Of a stretch of 17,035 bases of DNA, positions 6,554-13,617 are shown in pieces (position 1 is the first letter of the stretch; each line of letters opens with the position of its first letter). Under the pieces are notes generated by a model. It did no database searches. It was not told where the DNA came from and worked only from the letters and a program-made list of their open reading frames with translations. The stretch lies in assembly GCA_031554215.1 (NCBI GenBank), contig JAVBKF010000235.1, positions 1-17,035 on the forward strand, in the 5' to 3' direction. A program made the position numbers and the translations under genes. Origin of the DNA: JAVBKE01 sp031554215 (GTDB lineage: Bacteria > Bacillota > Bacilli > JARBTR01).

Positions 6554-6907
6554 TCGATTGTCCACTCCTTTGATAACTTCATTGTATAAGTCGTTTGTGA
6601 TTGAAATGTGATTAAAAAAAACTGTTTTTGTGAGGATTATGTATGAAGTACTAAAACGTTGGCGTTTGACAATTTAACAGATAAAAAACAGCCAAATGAT
6701 CTGGTATGACTTGATTTATTTGCTGAATCAAGCATTTAATTATTGCCGACTATTTTGTGGCATCGTATATTCTAAAAAGTATCCGACCGATGATGAATGC
6801 AACTCCCCACAAACTAAATATGTAAACAACTACCACAACTTGCGACTCCCCTCAGCCACAAACCCCAGCTTTCATGAAAATCCGGACCAATCCACAAAGT
6901 ATATTAT
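6554..6907. other. intergenic region upstream of the VTC operon and the P-loop ATPase gene
   Basis: This stretch carries a possible 28-residue minus-strand membrane peptide (6750-6836, listed separately) and a 7-bp inverted repeat, CTTGATT (6710-6716) with AATCAAG (6726-6732), with no T run. A TTGACA at 6666-6671 on the plus strand has no matching -10. A plus-strand open frame across 6696-6935 has no ribosome site and an unlikely composition, so it is not called. Confidence 0.4.
6750..6836 (-). CDS. possible 28-residue single-pass membrane peptide
   Basis: On the minus strand GTG 6834-6836 lies 9 nt after GGGGAG and opens a 28-residue reading, VVVVYIFSLWGVAFIIGRIL followed by FRIYDATK, ending at TAG 6750-6752. 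It is one hydrophobic segment of about 16-20 residues followed by a positively charged end, which fits a small inner-membrane peptide with the charged tail in the cytoplasm. The frame upstream is open but holds a TGA at about 6852, so it may also be the C-terminal end of a broken membrane protein. It precedes the VTC operon on the same strand. No family is recognised, and it could be chance. Confidence 0.3.
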   Translation of the reverse strand: MVVVYIFSLWGVAFIIGRILFRIYDATK

Positions 6908-6936
6908 TTGCCGAGCTCCTAGGACTACCCTATAAT
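6908..6936 (+). promoter_or_regulatory. sigma-A-type promoter of the P-loop ATPase gene
   Basis: TTGCCG (6908-6913) and a perfect TATAAT (6931-6936) are separated by exactly 17 bp, 44 nt upstream of the GTG start at 6981. Confidence 0.8.
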
Positions 6937-6980
6937 CAAGGGAGGAGACCGACCATTTTTTAGCGTAACAAGAAAGGGGC

Positions 6981-7661
6981 GTGAAACCCATTTTAGATAA
7001 ACGAATTAACATTTTCACTGGTCATTTCGGCTCGGGGAAAACGGAGCTCGCAATTAACTTTGCGCGTATGATTAAAGAAGAGCATGAACATGTAGCCATT
7101 GACGACCTAGACATCGTCAATCCTTATTTTCGGACAAGGGATGCGGCTGACTTCTTTGCCGAAAAAGGCATTGAACTGATTGCACCACCGAAGAAACTCA
7201 TCAATGCGGACCTCCCTATCGTCTCGCCAGAGATTTACCGCGTGCTGGGCAACGAATCATACCGCCTGATTGTTGATGCCGGCGGTGACAAAGATGGTGC
7301 CAGGGCGCTCGGTCAGTACCACTATGACTGGAAAGACAGGGCTCCCGAGGTCATCTTTGTACTCAACGCCAATCGCCCTTACGTCAGCACATTGGAGGGC
7401 GCATTATTCACCGTTTCTGAAATCGAAAAGGCTGCCCGTATGAAAATAACTTGCATCATCAACAATACCAACATTGGCAAGGAAACAACCATTGCCGACA
7501 TCGAAGCAGGACTGGAACTGAGCCTACAAGTAGCGGACAAACTGGACATCCCGTTCAAATGTACAACGATTAGCGACCACTTGCGAAACGAAGCCGCGGC
7601 GCTAAATACTGCACACGACGTCGTCTTCATCAAACGCTTTATGAAAGTCGCATGGGAATAA
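6981..7661 (+). CDS. ParA/MinD-like P-loop ATPase linked to 2-oxoacid oxidoreductase genes
   Basis: This 226-residue protein starts at GTG 6981; an in-frame TAA at 6966 rules out an earlier start. The ribosome site AGAAAGGGG is only about 1-3 nt away, which is unusually close. Residues 14-21 are the P-loop GHFGSGKT. Residues 41-54 read DDLDIVNPYFRTRD, a switch-like segment, and 99-106 read DAGGDKDG, a Walker-B-like segment. NANRP (129-133) and INNTNIG (160-166) fit the nucleotide-base-binding end of the SIMIBI class. It belongs to a group of small cytosolic ATPases often found beside ferredoxin-dependent 2-oxoacid oxidoreductases in Bacillota. A role in Fe-S insertion or complex assembly is possible but unproven. 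It has its own promoter, with 163 nt before the ferredoxin gene. Confidence 0.82.
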   Translation: MKPILDKRINIFTGHFGSGKTELAINFARMIKEEHEHVAIDDLDIVNPYFRTRDAADFFAEKGIELIAPPKKLINADLPIVSPEIYRVLGNESYRLIVDAGGDKDGARALGQYHYDWKDRAPEVIFVLNANRPYVSTLEGALFTVSEIEKAARMKITCIINNTNIGKETTIADIEAGLELSLQVADKLDIPFKCTTISDHLRNEAAALNTAHDVVFIKRFMKVAWE

Positions 7662-7783
7662 ATTTTTTGAAAAAATCAATCTTATGAACAATTTTTTATC
7701 ATTAGTAAGCTTTAACAAACGATCCCTGCAGACATTTGAAAATAAAAATTTAAAAACCTGCGCAATTCACTGTTCATTTCCTC

Positions 7784-7789
7784 TATAAT
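7784..7789 (+). promoter_or_regulatory. -10 box of the oxidoreductase operon
   Basis: A perfect TATAAT lies 35 nt upstream of the ferredoxin start. The -35 position at 16-18 bp is poor (CGCAAT-like), so the promoter may need an activator. No operator is recognisable. No hairpin terminator is seen between the ATPase gene and this point, so read-through from 6936 is also possible. Confidence 0.55.
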
Positions 7790-7824
7790 ATGAATAAAGA
7801 TGAATCAATGGAGGACCGATAGCC

Positions 7825-8052
7825 ATGGAACCACGCGTTGTTTTTAGCAAAGATTATTGCAAGTCTTGTAGTTTATGCGTTCGCGTTTGCCCAACAAATA
7901 TTATTTCAATTGGGAGCGAACTGAATAATAAGGGTTATCTCGCTGCGCTGGTCGAGGAACAGGATAAGTGCATTAGCTGCGGGAAATGTGCGCAGATTTG
8001 CCCAGACCTGGTCATTTCAGTCTATCGCCCGAATAAGAAAGTAGCGCAATAA
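7825..8052 (+). CDS. korD: 2-oxoacid:ferredoxin oxidoreductase delta subunit (2[4Fe-4S] ferredoxin)
   Basis: This 75-residue bacterial-type ferredoxin subunit starts at ATG 7825, 9 nt after GGAGGA. Two complete cluster motifs are seen: YCKSCSLCVRVCP (Cys at C-x2-C-x2-C-x3-C) and KCISCGKCAQICP. Between them lies the usual 25-30-residue loop. It carries electrons between the thiamine site of the alpha/beta subunits and free ferredoxin. It is the first gene of the delta-alpha-beta-gamma cluster and has a TATAAT just upstream. Its small size shows it is a separate subunit rather than fused to gamma. The substrate class of the complex cannot be read from this subunit. Confidence 0.92.
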   Translation: MEPRVVFSKDYCKSCSLCVRVCPTNIISIGSELNNKGYLAALVEEQDKCISCGKCAQICPDLVISVYRPNKKVAQ

Positions 8053-8141
8053 CGGTTGCGTTCTTTGTGTTGTTTATGCAATTGCACATACCATGACAAA
8101 AGATAAGTGTTTATTTCTGATAAATTGGAGCTGAAAATGAC

Positions 8142-9209
8142 ATGACAAAAACATTAATGAAGGGTAACGAAGTAATCGCGGAAGCTGCTATTAAAGCGGG
8201 CTGTAAGCTGTTCTTCGGTTATCCAATCACACCGCAAAGTGAACTTGTCGCCTATATGGCACGGAGACTGACAGAACTTGAGGATGGTTTGTTCCTCCAA
8301 GCAGAGAGCGAAATCGCTGCTGTTCATATGGTTTATGGTGCAGCTGCAACTGGGAAGCGTTGTATGACATCATCATCAAGCCCAGGATTTAGTTTGAAAC
8401 AAGAGGGGATTTCATTTCTTGTTGGTTCTGAGCTCCCTGCTGTACTTGTCAATGTGATGCGTGGTGGTCCGGGACTTGGCAATATCCAGCCAGGGCAAGC
8501 TGATTATTTTCAGGTGACAAAAGGCGGTGGGCATGGCGACTATTTCTTACCTGTGTTTGCCCCGGCTAGTCTGCAAGAGATTGTAGACCTCACCCGTGAT
8601 GCCTTTGATATTGCTGATGAGTACCGGACACCAGTGATTATTGTTGCTGATGGGATGATTGGACAAATGATGGAACCGGTTGAATTCGTGGACGTTCCGC
8701 CTAAAGTGTTACCAGCAAAAGACTGGGCAGCAAGTGGGACTAAGGGCGACGGGGCACCACGTATTGTCAATTCATTGCACCTTGATTCTGATGGGCTTGA
8801 GAAGCATAATCTGCACTTGTATGAGAAGCAGATGCGCATGAAAGCAAATGAAGTCCGCTTTGAAACACTCCTCACAGATGATGCTGATTTTATCATGGTC
8901 GCTTATGGCACAGTTTCACGTATTGTCATGAGTGCAGTCCATGAAGCGCGAGCGCAGGGTATCAAAGTGGGCATGATTCGCCCAATTACGATTTGGCCGT
9001 TCCCAGAACAACCGTTTTTAGAAACAAGAGATCAAGCAAAAGCATATATTGCAGTAGAAATGAGTACGGGCCAAATGGTAGAGGATGTTCGTCTTGCAGT
9101 TGAGGGGCATGCACCTGTTGAATTTTACGGCAGAACCGGCGGAATCGTACCGACCTCTGAGGAAATCTTAGAGAAAATCATTGCAGTAGCTGGAGGCGTG
9201 AAAGCATGA
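8142..9209 (+). CDS. vorB: 2-oxoacid:ferredoxin oxidoreductase alpha subunit (VorB/KorA type)
   Basis: This 355-residue subunit provides the pyrimidine-binding half of the thiamine diphosphate site. The start is ATG 8142 behind TGGAG; the ATG at 8136 stops after two codons. Seen in order: FFGYPITPQSE (25-34), the AESEIAAVHMVYGAAATGKR region (54-73) with TSSSSPG, then RGGPGLGNIQPGQADY (107-122), and a C-terminal transketolase-like domain with GMIRPITIWPFP. Length and motifs match proteins named 3-methyl-2-oxobutanoate dehydrogenase subunit VorB, but 2-oxoglutarate enzymes (KorA) are nearly identical in form, so the substrate is open. Its stop overlaps the beta start (ATGA at 9206), which implies coupled translation and equal amounts. 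Confidence 0.93.
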   Translation: MTKTLMKGNEVIAEAAIKAGCKLFFGYPITPQSELVAYMARRLTELEDGLFLQAESEIAAVHMVYGAAATGKRCMTSSSSPGFSLKQEGISFLVGSELPAVLVNVMRGGPGLGNIQPGQADYFQVTKGGGHGDYFLPVFAPASLQEIVDLTRDAFDIADEYRTPVIIVADGMIGQMMEPVEFVDVPPKVLPAKDWAASGTKGDGAPRIVNSLHLDSDGLEKHNLHLYEKQMRMKANEVRFETLLTDDADFIMVAYGTVSRIVMSAVHEARAQGIKVGMIRPITIWPFPEQPFLETRDQAKAYIAVEMSTGQMVEDVRLAVEGHAPVEFYGRTGGIVPTSEEILEKIIAVAGGVKA

Positions 9210-9943
9210 ATATGAAAACAGTTTTTGAGAAAACGACTGGCTTAACCGATGTCCCAACCCATTACTGTCCTGGCTGTACCCACGGCATGATTCATCGTCT
9301 AATTGGTGAAGTCATGCAGGAAATGGACATCCTTGAAGAGACGATTGGCGTTGCTTCTGTTGGCTGTTCCGTGATGGCTTATGAATATTTCAATGTCGAT
9401 ATGGTGCAAGCAGCACATGGCCGGGCACCAGCAGTTGCTACTGGGATCAAACGTGTTGAACCAAATAAATTTGTCTTCACTTATCAAGGCGATGGCGACC
9501 TTGCTTCGATTGGTATTGCTGAGGCAATTCATGCGGCAGCTCGTGGTGAGAATATCACTGTCATCTTCGTTAATAACTGTATTTACGGCATGACTGGTGG
9601 ACAAATGGCTCCAACTTCCCTAATCGGGCAGAAAACAGCTACCACCCCATTTGGGCGTGATGCAAAGCTTCAGGGCTCACCAATTAAAGTATGTGAAATG
9701 CTAGCAACACTTGATGGCGTAGCCTATATCGAACGTTGTTCATCACATGATGTTGCTCATTTGCAGAAGACGAAGAAAGCGATTCGCAAAGCATTTGAAA
9801 CGCAAAAAGCGGGACTTGGTTTCTCGATGGTAGAAGTTCTATCTACCTGCCCAACTGGTTGGGGCATTGATGCGTTTGAATCAATGGAATGGATTAAAAC
9901 AGACATGATGCCAGTTTTTCCACTTGGCGTTTATAAACAATAG
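9206..9943 (+). CDS. korB: 2-oxoacid:ferredoxin oxidoreductase beta subunit (thiamine diphosphate binding)
   Basis: This 245-residue subunit binds the diphosphate end of thiamine diphosphate and Mg. It starts at ATG 9206, overlapping the alpha stop by 4 nt, with GGAGG 9 nt upstream; a second ATG at 9212 is less well spaced. CPGCTHG lies at 21-27, the Cys-rich motif of KorB/VorA subunits. The cofactor motif runs from GDGD (95-98) to NN (123-124), followed by YGMTGGQ (127-133). SVGCSVMAYEYF (51-62) and AHGRAPAVATG (70-80) are also typical. With alpha it forms the active site for oxidative decarboxylation of a 2-oxoacid to its acyl-CoA, which is reversible given low-potential ferredoxin. All key residues are present. 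Confidence 0.93.
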   Translation: MNMKTVFEKTTGLTDVPTHYCPGCTHGMIHRLIGEVMQEMDILEETIGVASVGCSVMAYEYFNVDMVQAAHGRAPAVATGIKRVEPNKFVFTYQGDGDLASIGIAEAIHAAARGENITVIFVNNCIYGMTGGQMAPTSLIGQKTATTPFGRDAKLQGSPIKVCEMLATLDGVAYIERCSSHDVAHLQKTKKAIRKAFETQKAGLGFSMVEVLSTCPTGWGIDAFESMEWIKTDMMPVFPLGVYKQ

Positions 9944-9972
9944 CTAGCAAGGCCTAAAGGAGTGAAAAGCAC

Positions 9973-10533
9973 ATGTTAGAAGAAATGATATTTGCCGGAT
10001 TCGGCGGTCAAGGCGTGATGTCGATGGGGCAATCCGTCGCCTATGCAGGAATGATTGAGGGCAAACAGGTCTCATGGCTGCCTTCCTACGGGCCTGAACA
10101 ACGTGGTGGTACTGCCAATGCAACGGTGGTTGTTAGTAGTGCTCCAGTTGGTTCGCCACTTGTATCGAGACCGACGATTGCAATTATTTTGAACAACCCC
10201 TCATTCGAGAAATTTGAACCGTCAATTAAACCAGGTGGCATTCTGATTACGAACTCATCACTTGTCACTGAGAAATCCGTGCGCGATGATATTCGCATTT
10301 TGGAAATTGATGCAACGAATATTGCCACTGAACTTGGTAATCAGCGAATTGCCAATATGATTTTACTTGGGGCGCTACTTGAGATGACAGGGATGGTTCA
10401 GATTGAGTCTATTCTGGAATCTCTCAAGAAGGTCCTTGATGAAAAGAAACATCACCTGTTGGAGATTAATCGCTTGGCACTTGAAAAGGGCTATGCCTTG
10501 TCCAAGGAATACTTCGCACAAGCGGCGAATTAA
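9973..10533 (+). CDS. korC: 2-oxoacid:ferredoxin oxidoreductase gamma subunit
   Basis: This 186-residue gamma subunit starts at ATG 9973, 11 nt after AAAGGAG. It shows the hallmark GFGGQGV (9-15) and the loop PSYGPEQRGG (37-46), then a Rossmann-like fold ending in the helix SILESLKKVLDEKKH. Gamma subunits complete the alpha-beta-gamma core and are thought to help bind coenzyme A. It follows beta by 29 nt and is the last gene of the operon, closed by the terminator at 10540-10567. The full four-subunit set with no broken member suggests a working enzyme. Confidence 0.92.
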   Translation: MLEEMIFAGFGGQGVMSMGQSVAYAGMIEGKQVSWLPSYGPEQRGGTANATVVVSSAPVGSPLVSRPTIAIILNNPSFEKFEPSIKPGGILITNSSLVTEKSVRDDIRILEIDATNIATELGNQRIANMILLGALLEMTGMVQIESILESLKKVLDEKKHHLLEINRLALEKGYALSKEYFAQAAN

Positions 10534-10539
10534 TCTCTG

Positions 10540-10567
10540 CCCCAGATGCTTCTTGTCTGGGTTTTTT
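10540..10567 (+). terminator. rho-independent terminator of the oxidoreductase operon
   Basis: CCCAGA (10541-10546) pairs with TCTGGG (10556-10561), followed by six T residues, 7 nt after the gamma stop. Confidence 0.85.
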
Positions 10568-10626
10568 ATTTGTTGTTTTTTGTTGTTCAATAACACAAAA
10601 ATTACCATAGCTTTATTTTAAACTTA

Positions 10627-10635
10627 TGCTATAAT
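10627..10635 (+). promoter_or_regulatory. extended -10 promoter of the bglP operon
   Basis: TGCTATAAT carries a perfect -10 with the TGn extension. No good -35 is seen 16-18 bp upstream, as is usual for extended -10 promoters. It lies just upstream of the RAT site, so the leader RNA starts near 10642. No clear CcpA cre site is visible close by. Confidence 0.7.
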
Positions 10636-10656
10636 TTCAGTAAATCAATATCTACT

Positions 10657-10689
10657 TGGATTGCTACCATATTTTTGGGCAAGACCTAA
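10657..10689 (+). promoter_or_regulatory. RAT: LicT/BglG-type ribonucleic antiterminator site
   Basis: The leader reads GGATTGCTACC at 10658-10668, a loop, then GGGCAAGACC at 10677-10686. These are the two imperfectly paired halves of the RAT hairpin bound by LicT/SacY/BglG proteins (compare the known form GGATTGNTACTG...GGCAAAACC). Its 3' half is the same sequence as the left arm of the terminator that follows, so the two structures exclude each other. Bound, dephosphorylated LicT would hold the RAT form and allow transcription of bglP. Confidence 0.88.
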
Positions 10690-10733
10690 AGTTTCTGAGA
10701 AGTTTCTCAGTTCTTTGGTCTTGCCTTTTTGTT
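10678..10733 (+). terminator. conditional terminator in the bglP leader
   Basis: GGCAAGACC (10678-10686) pairs perfectly with GGTCTTGCC (10717-10725), followed by TTTTTGTTT. A second hairpin, CTGAGA (10695-10700) with TCTCAG (10705-10710), fills the loop. The left arm overlaps the RAT. It ends transcription 31 nt before the bglP start unless LicT is bound. Confidence 0.9.
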
Positions 10734-10763
10734 TGGTCAAAAACTTTATCAGGGGGGCAAATA

Positions 10764-12689
10764 ATGACTTACGAAAATTTAGCCAAGGACATTTTAAACC
10801 ATATCGGCGGGAAGGAGAATATCGCGGGACTTACACACTGCATTACTAGGCTCAGATTCAAACTCAAGGACGAGGCAATTGCTGATACTGAAAAAATCAA
10901 AAAAATACCTGGTGTGATTACAGTCATGCAAAGTGCGGGTCAATATCAAGTCGTTATCGGCAATCATGTACCAGAAGTCTATCAAGTGTTTTTAACAGTT
11001 GCAGGTATTTCTGAGGACTTGGTAACAGGGGACCAGATCAAACAAAAAGGGAATCCCTTAGACAGGTTTATCGACATTATTTCTGGTATATTCCAACCAA
11101 TTCTAGGCGTACTAATTGCAACCGGTATGATCAAAGGGTTACTTTCTATGTGCCTATCATTTGGATGGCTAGACGAGACATCTGGCACTTACATTGCTTT
11201 ATTTGCAGTCGCAGACAGCGTTTTTAACTATCTACCCATTTTCCTAGGGTTTACTGCAGCCAAAAAGTTTGGGCTCAATCAGTTTGTCGGTGTAGCCATT
11301 GGTGCTGCATTTGTTCATCCGATTCTCACCACCGTTTCTTCTCTCGGTGACCCAATCATGACACTGTTCCAAGGTACAGCAATCGAATCAAATGTATTTG
11401 CAACCTTCCTAGGCATACCGCTCATTATTCCAATAGGCACCTACACTGCAACCGTGATCCCGATTATTCTTACCATTGCGATTGCAGCACCCTTTGAACG
11501 CTGGATAAAAACAGTCATTCCAACTGTGCTAAGAGCTTTCTTTGTGCCCTTTTTCACACTCATAGTCATTTTTCCTTTATCACTTTTGGTCATCGGTCCT
11601 ATTGCAACATGGATAGGAGCACTTCTCGGAGAAGGATTTGCTAATCTATATGACCTCAGTCCAGCAGTGACTGGTTTATTACTCGGGGCACTATGGCAAG
11701 TATTTGTCATCTTTGGACTCCACTGGGGACTGGTACCTGTTGCTTTCGTCAATTTGACAACCTTAGGCTATGACCCAATTCTAACGCTAACTTTTGCGGC
11801 TTCCTTTGCACAAACTGGTGCGGTTCTTGCGGTTATGCTAAAAACGAAGAATAGGAAATTAAAAGCGCTCGCAATTCCAGCTTTTATTTCAGGAATTTTC
11901 GGCATTACTGAACCAGCCATCTATGGTATTACGCTGCCAAGAAAGCGTGTTTTTATCGCTAGTTGTATTGCATCAGGAATTGGCGGGATGTTCCTAGGTC
12001 TATTCAAGGTAAAAGGCTTTGTCCTAGGTGGAACTGGCATATTCGGGTACCCTAGTGTCGTGAAGCCAGATGGTAGTGAATCCTATCTCGTTGAAATGGT
12101 CCTCATCACATTAGGGGCTTTTGCTCTCGGGACTGTGCTCGCCTACTTCATGTACGATAGTAGAAAGGATAACCTTGATCAGGAACTAGAAAATAAAAAA
12201 CCGCATAATCGGCAATTTGAAAACAAGGATAACGTCATTTATAGCCCACTCAAGGGTGATATACTATCCCTGAAAGATGTCAACGACCAAGCATTTTCCT
12301 CAGAAGCAATCGGAAAGGGTCTTGCAATCCTTCCAACCGAAGGAAAACTTTTTGCACCATCAGATGGGGTTGTATCAGTTCTATTTAAAACTCTACATGC
12401 GATTGGCGTTGTAAGTAACGACGGGACAGAGGTGCTCATGCATATCGGAATGGATACTGTTCAGCTGAATGGTGAATTTTACAAAGCACATGTTGATGGG
12501 GGCGATCAGGTTAAAAAAGGCGATCTACTGGTTGAATTTGATATCGATGCAATCACCAAGTCTGGCTATTCAATACTCACACCGATCGTTATTACCAATA
12601 CCGATCATTACCTTGACGTAACAGGTGTTGCGAAGAACACCGTTGCAGTTGGCGAAGAATTGATCTATGTAATTTCCAACAACCTATAG
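10764..12689 (+). CDS. bglP: beta-glucoside-specific PTS enzyme IIBCA
   Basis: This 641-residue transporter imports and phosphorylates aryl- or other beta-glucosides. The start is ATG 10764 behind AGGGGGG; a longer frame from 10656 runs through the RAT and is rejected. Domains in order: IIB (1-90) with the phosphorylated Cys26 in GLTHCITRLRF; IIC (about 105-465) with roughly ten membrane helices, including the GITEPAIYGITLPRKR loop; and IIA (about 490-641) with the active His560 in VLMHIGMDTVQL and His545 nearby. The B-C-A fusion and length match BglP. Leader control is by RAT and terminator. It shares the operon with its antiterminator and the hydrolase that cleaves its product. All phosphorylation sites are present. 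Confidence 0.95.
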   Translation: MTYENLAKDILNHIGGKENIAGLTHCITRLRFKLKDEAIADTEKIKKIPGVITVMQSAGQYQVVIGNHVPEVYQVFLTVAGISEDLVTGDQIKQKGNPLDRFIDIISGIFQPILGVLIATGMIKGLLSMCLSFGWLDETSGTYIALFAVADSVFNYLPIFLGFTAAKKFGLNQFVGVAIGAAFVHPILTTVSSLGDPIMTLFQGTAIESNVFATFLGIPLIIPIGTYTATVIPIILTIAIAAPFERWIKTVIPTVLRAFFVPFFTLIVIFPLSLLVIGPIATWIGALLGEGFANLYDLSPAVTGLLLGALWQVFVIFGLHWGLVPVAFVNLTTLGYDPILTLTFAASFAQTGAVLAVMLKTKNRKLKALAIPAFISGIFGITEPAIYGITLPRKRVFIASCIASGIGGMFLGLFKVKGFVLGGTGIFGYPSVVKPDGSESYLVEMVLITLGAFALGTVLAYFMYDSRKDNLDQELENKKPHNRQFENKDNVIYSPLKGDILSLKDVNDQAFSSEAIGKGLAILPTEGKLFAPSDGVVSVLFKTLHAIGVVSNDGTEVLMHIGMDTVQLNGEFYKAHVDGGDQVKKGDLLVEFDIDAITKSGYSILTPIVITNTDHYLDVTGVAKNTVAVGEELIYVISNNL

Positions 12690-12741
12690 CAAAAGTTTGT
12701 AAGGCTTCGTAAAAAAAGCTGAGAAATGGGAAGTGTTCATC

Positions 12742-13617
12742 ATGTTGATTCATAGAGTACTAAACAATAATGTAGCAGTTATCTTAGATAATCAAAATAG
12801 GGAAAAAATCATTATGGGTTGTGGCATCTGCTTCAAAAGAAAATCTGGCGACAAAATTGATACAACTTTAGTTGAAAAAGAGTTTATTCTTGCTGACGAT
12901 GCTGTGAGAAGAAGGTTTAAACAAGTAGCTATTGAAGTCGCCACTCCCTGCCTAACGATAGCTGAACACATCATTCAAAAGGCAATCAGCCAACTTGGTA
13001 CTGGACTAAACGAAAATATTTATGTGGCACTCACGGACCATATACAGTTTACCGTTAATCGATACCATCAGGGGCTCCAACTAAGAAATGGATTGATATG
13101 GCATGTCAAACGAATGTACCCGGAGGAATACCAGATAGGCGCTGAAGCTGCGGCGATGATTGAACAATCGTTTGGCGTCACATTACTCGAAGATGAAAGC
13201 GCATTCATTGCAATGCACATTGTTGCGGCAGAGACTAATGAAGAAATTAAGTCCGTTGTGGACCAAACAAACATTATTCAACATATTTTAACGATTATTA
13301 TTTATCATTTCGGCATTGCGCTTTATGAAGAATCAATCCAATATCATCGTTTTCTCATTCATCTCAAATTCTTTGTGCAGCGAATCACCTCTTCTGCGCT
13401 ATATGAGGGAGGTGAGGACGAAGTAACGGATGGATTATTTGAATCAGTTAAAACAAGTTACCCAGAGGCCTTTACCTGTTCAATGAAAATAGGAAAGTAT
13501 ATTAAACACAAACTAGATAAATCGACAACGAACGAAGAAATAATGTATTTAACAATCCATATTCAAAAGTTGATTACAGATATTAGGAAGGGGAACAAAG
13601 AAAATGGCAAATTTTAA
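12742..13617 (+). CDS. licT: LicT/BglG-family transcriptional antiterminator
   Basis: This 291-residue RNA-binding regulator recognises the RAT at 10657-10689. I use ATG 12742, which gives MLIHRVLNNNVAVI as in other LicT proteins; a GTG at 12733 is too close to the weak ribosome site. Residues 1-55 are the CAT RNA-binding domain (RVLNNN, IIMGCGICFKRKSGD). PRD1 (about 65-170) has His100 and His159, and PRD2 (about 172-280) has His207 and His273, the four sites phosphorylated by the PTS in this family. BglP~P should inactivate it through PRD1, and HPr~P should activate it through PRD2. It lies inside the operon it controls, 52 nt after bglP, and overlaps the next gene by 14 nt. Confidence 0.94.
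   Translation: MLIHRVLNNNVAVILDNQNREKIIMGCGICFKRKSGDKIDTTLVEKEFILADDAVRRRFKQVAIEVATPCLTIAEHIIQKAISQLGTGLNENIYVALTDHIQFTVNRYHQGLQLRNGLIWHVKRMYPEEYQIGAEAAAMIEQSFGVTLLEDESAFIAMHIVAAETNEEIKSVVDQTNIIQHILTIIIYHFGIALYEESIQYHRFLIHLKFFVQRITSSALYEGGEDEVTDGLFESVKTSYPEAFTCSMKIGKYIKHKLDKSTTNEEIMYLTIHIQKLITDIRKGNKENGKF

Noticed and set aside
6696..6935. A 79-residue plus-strand open frame upstream of the ATPase gene
   Set aside because: It has no ribosome site, no recognisable fold, and it overlaps the strong promoter at 6908-6936.
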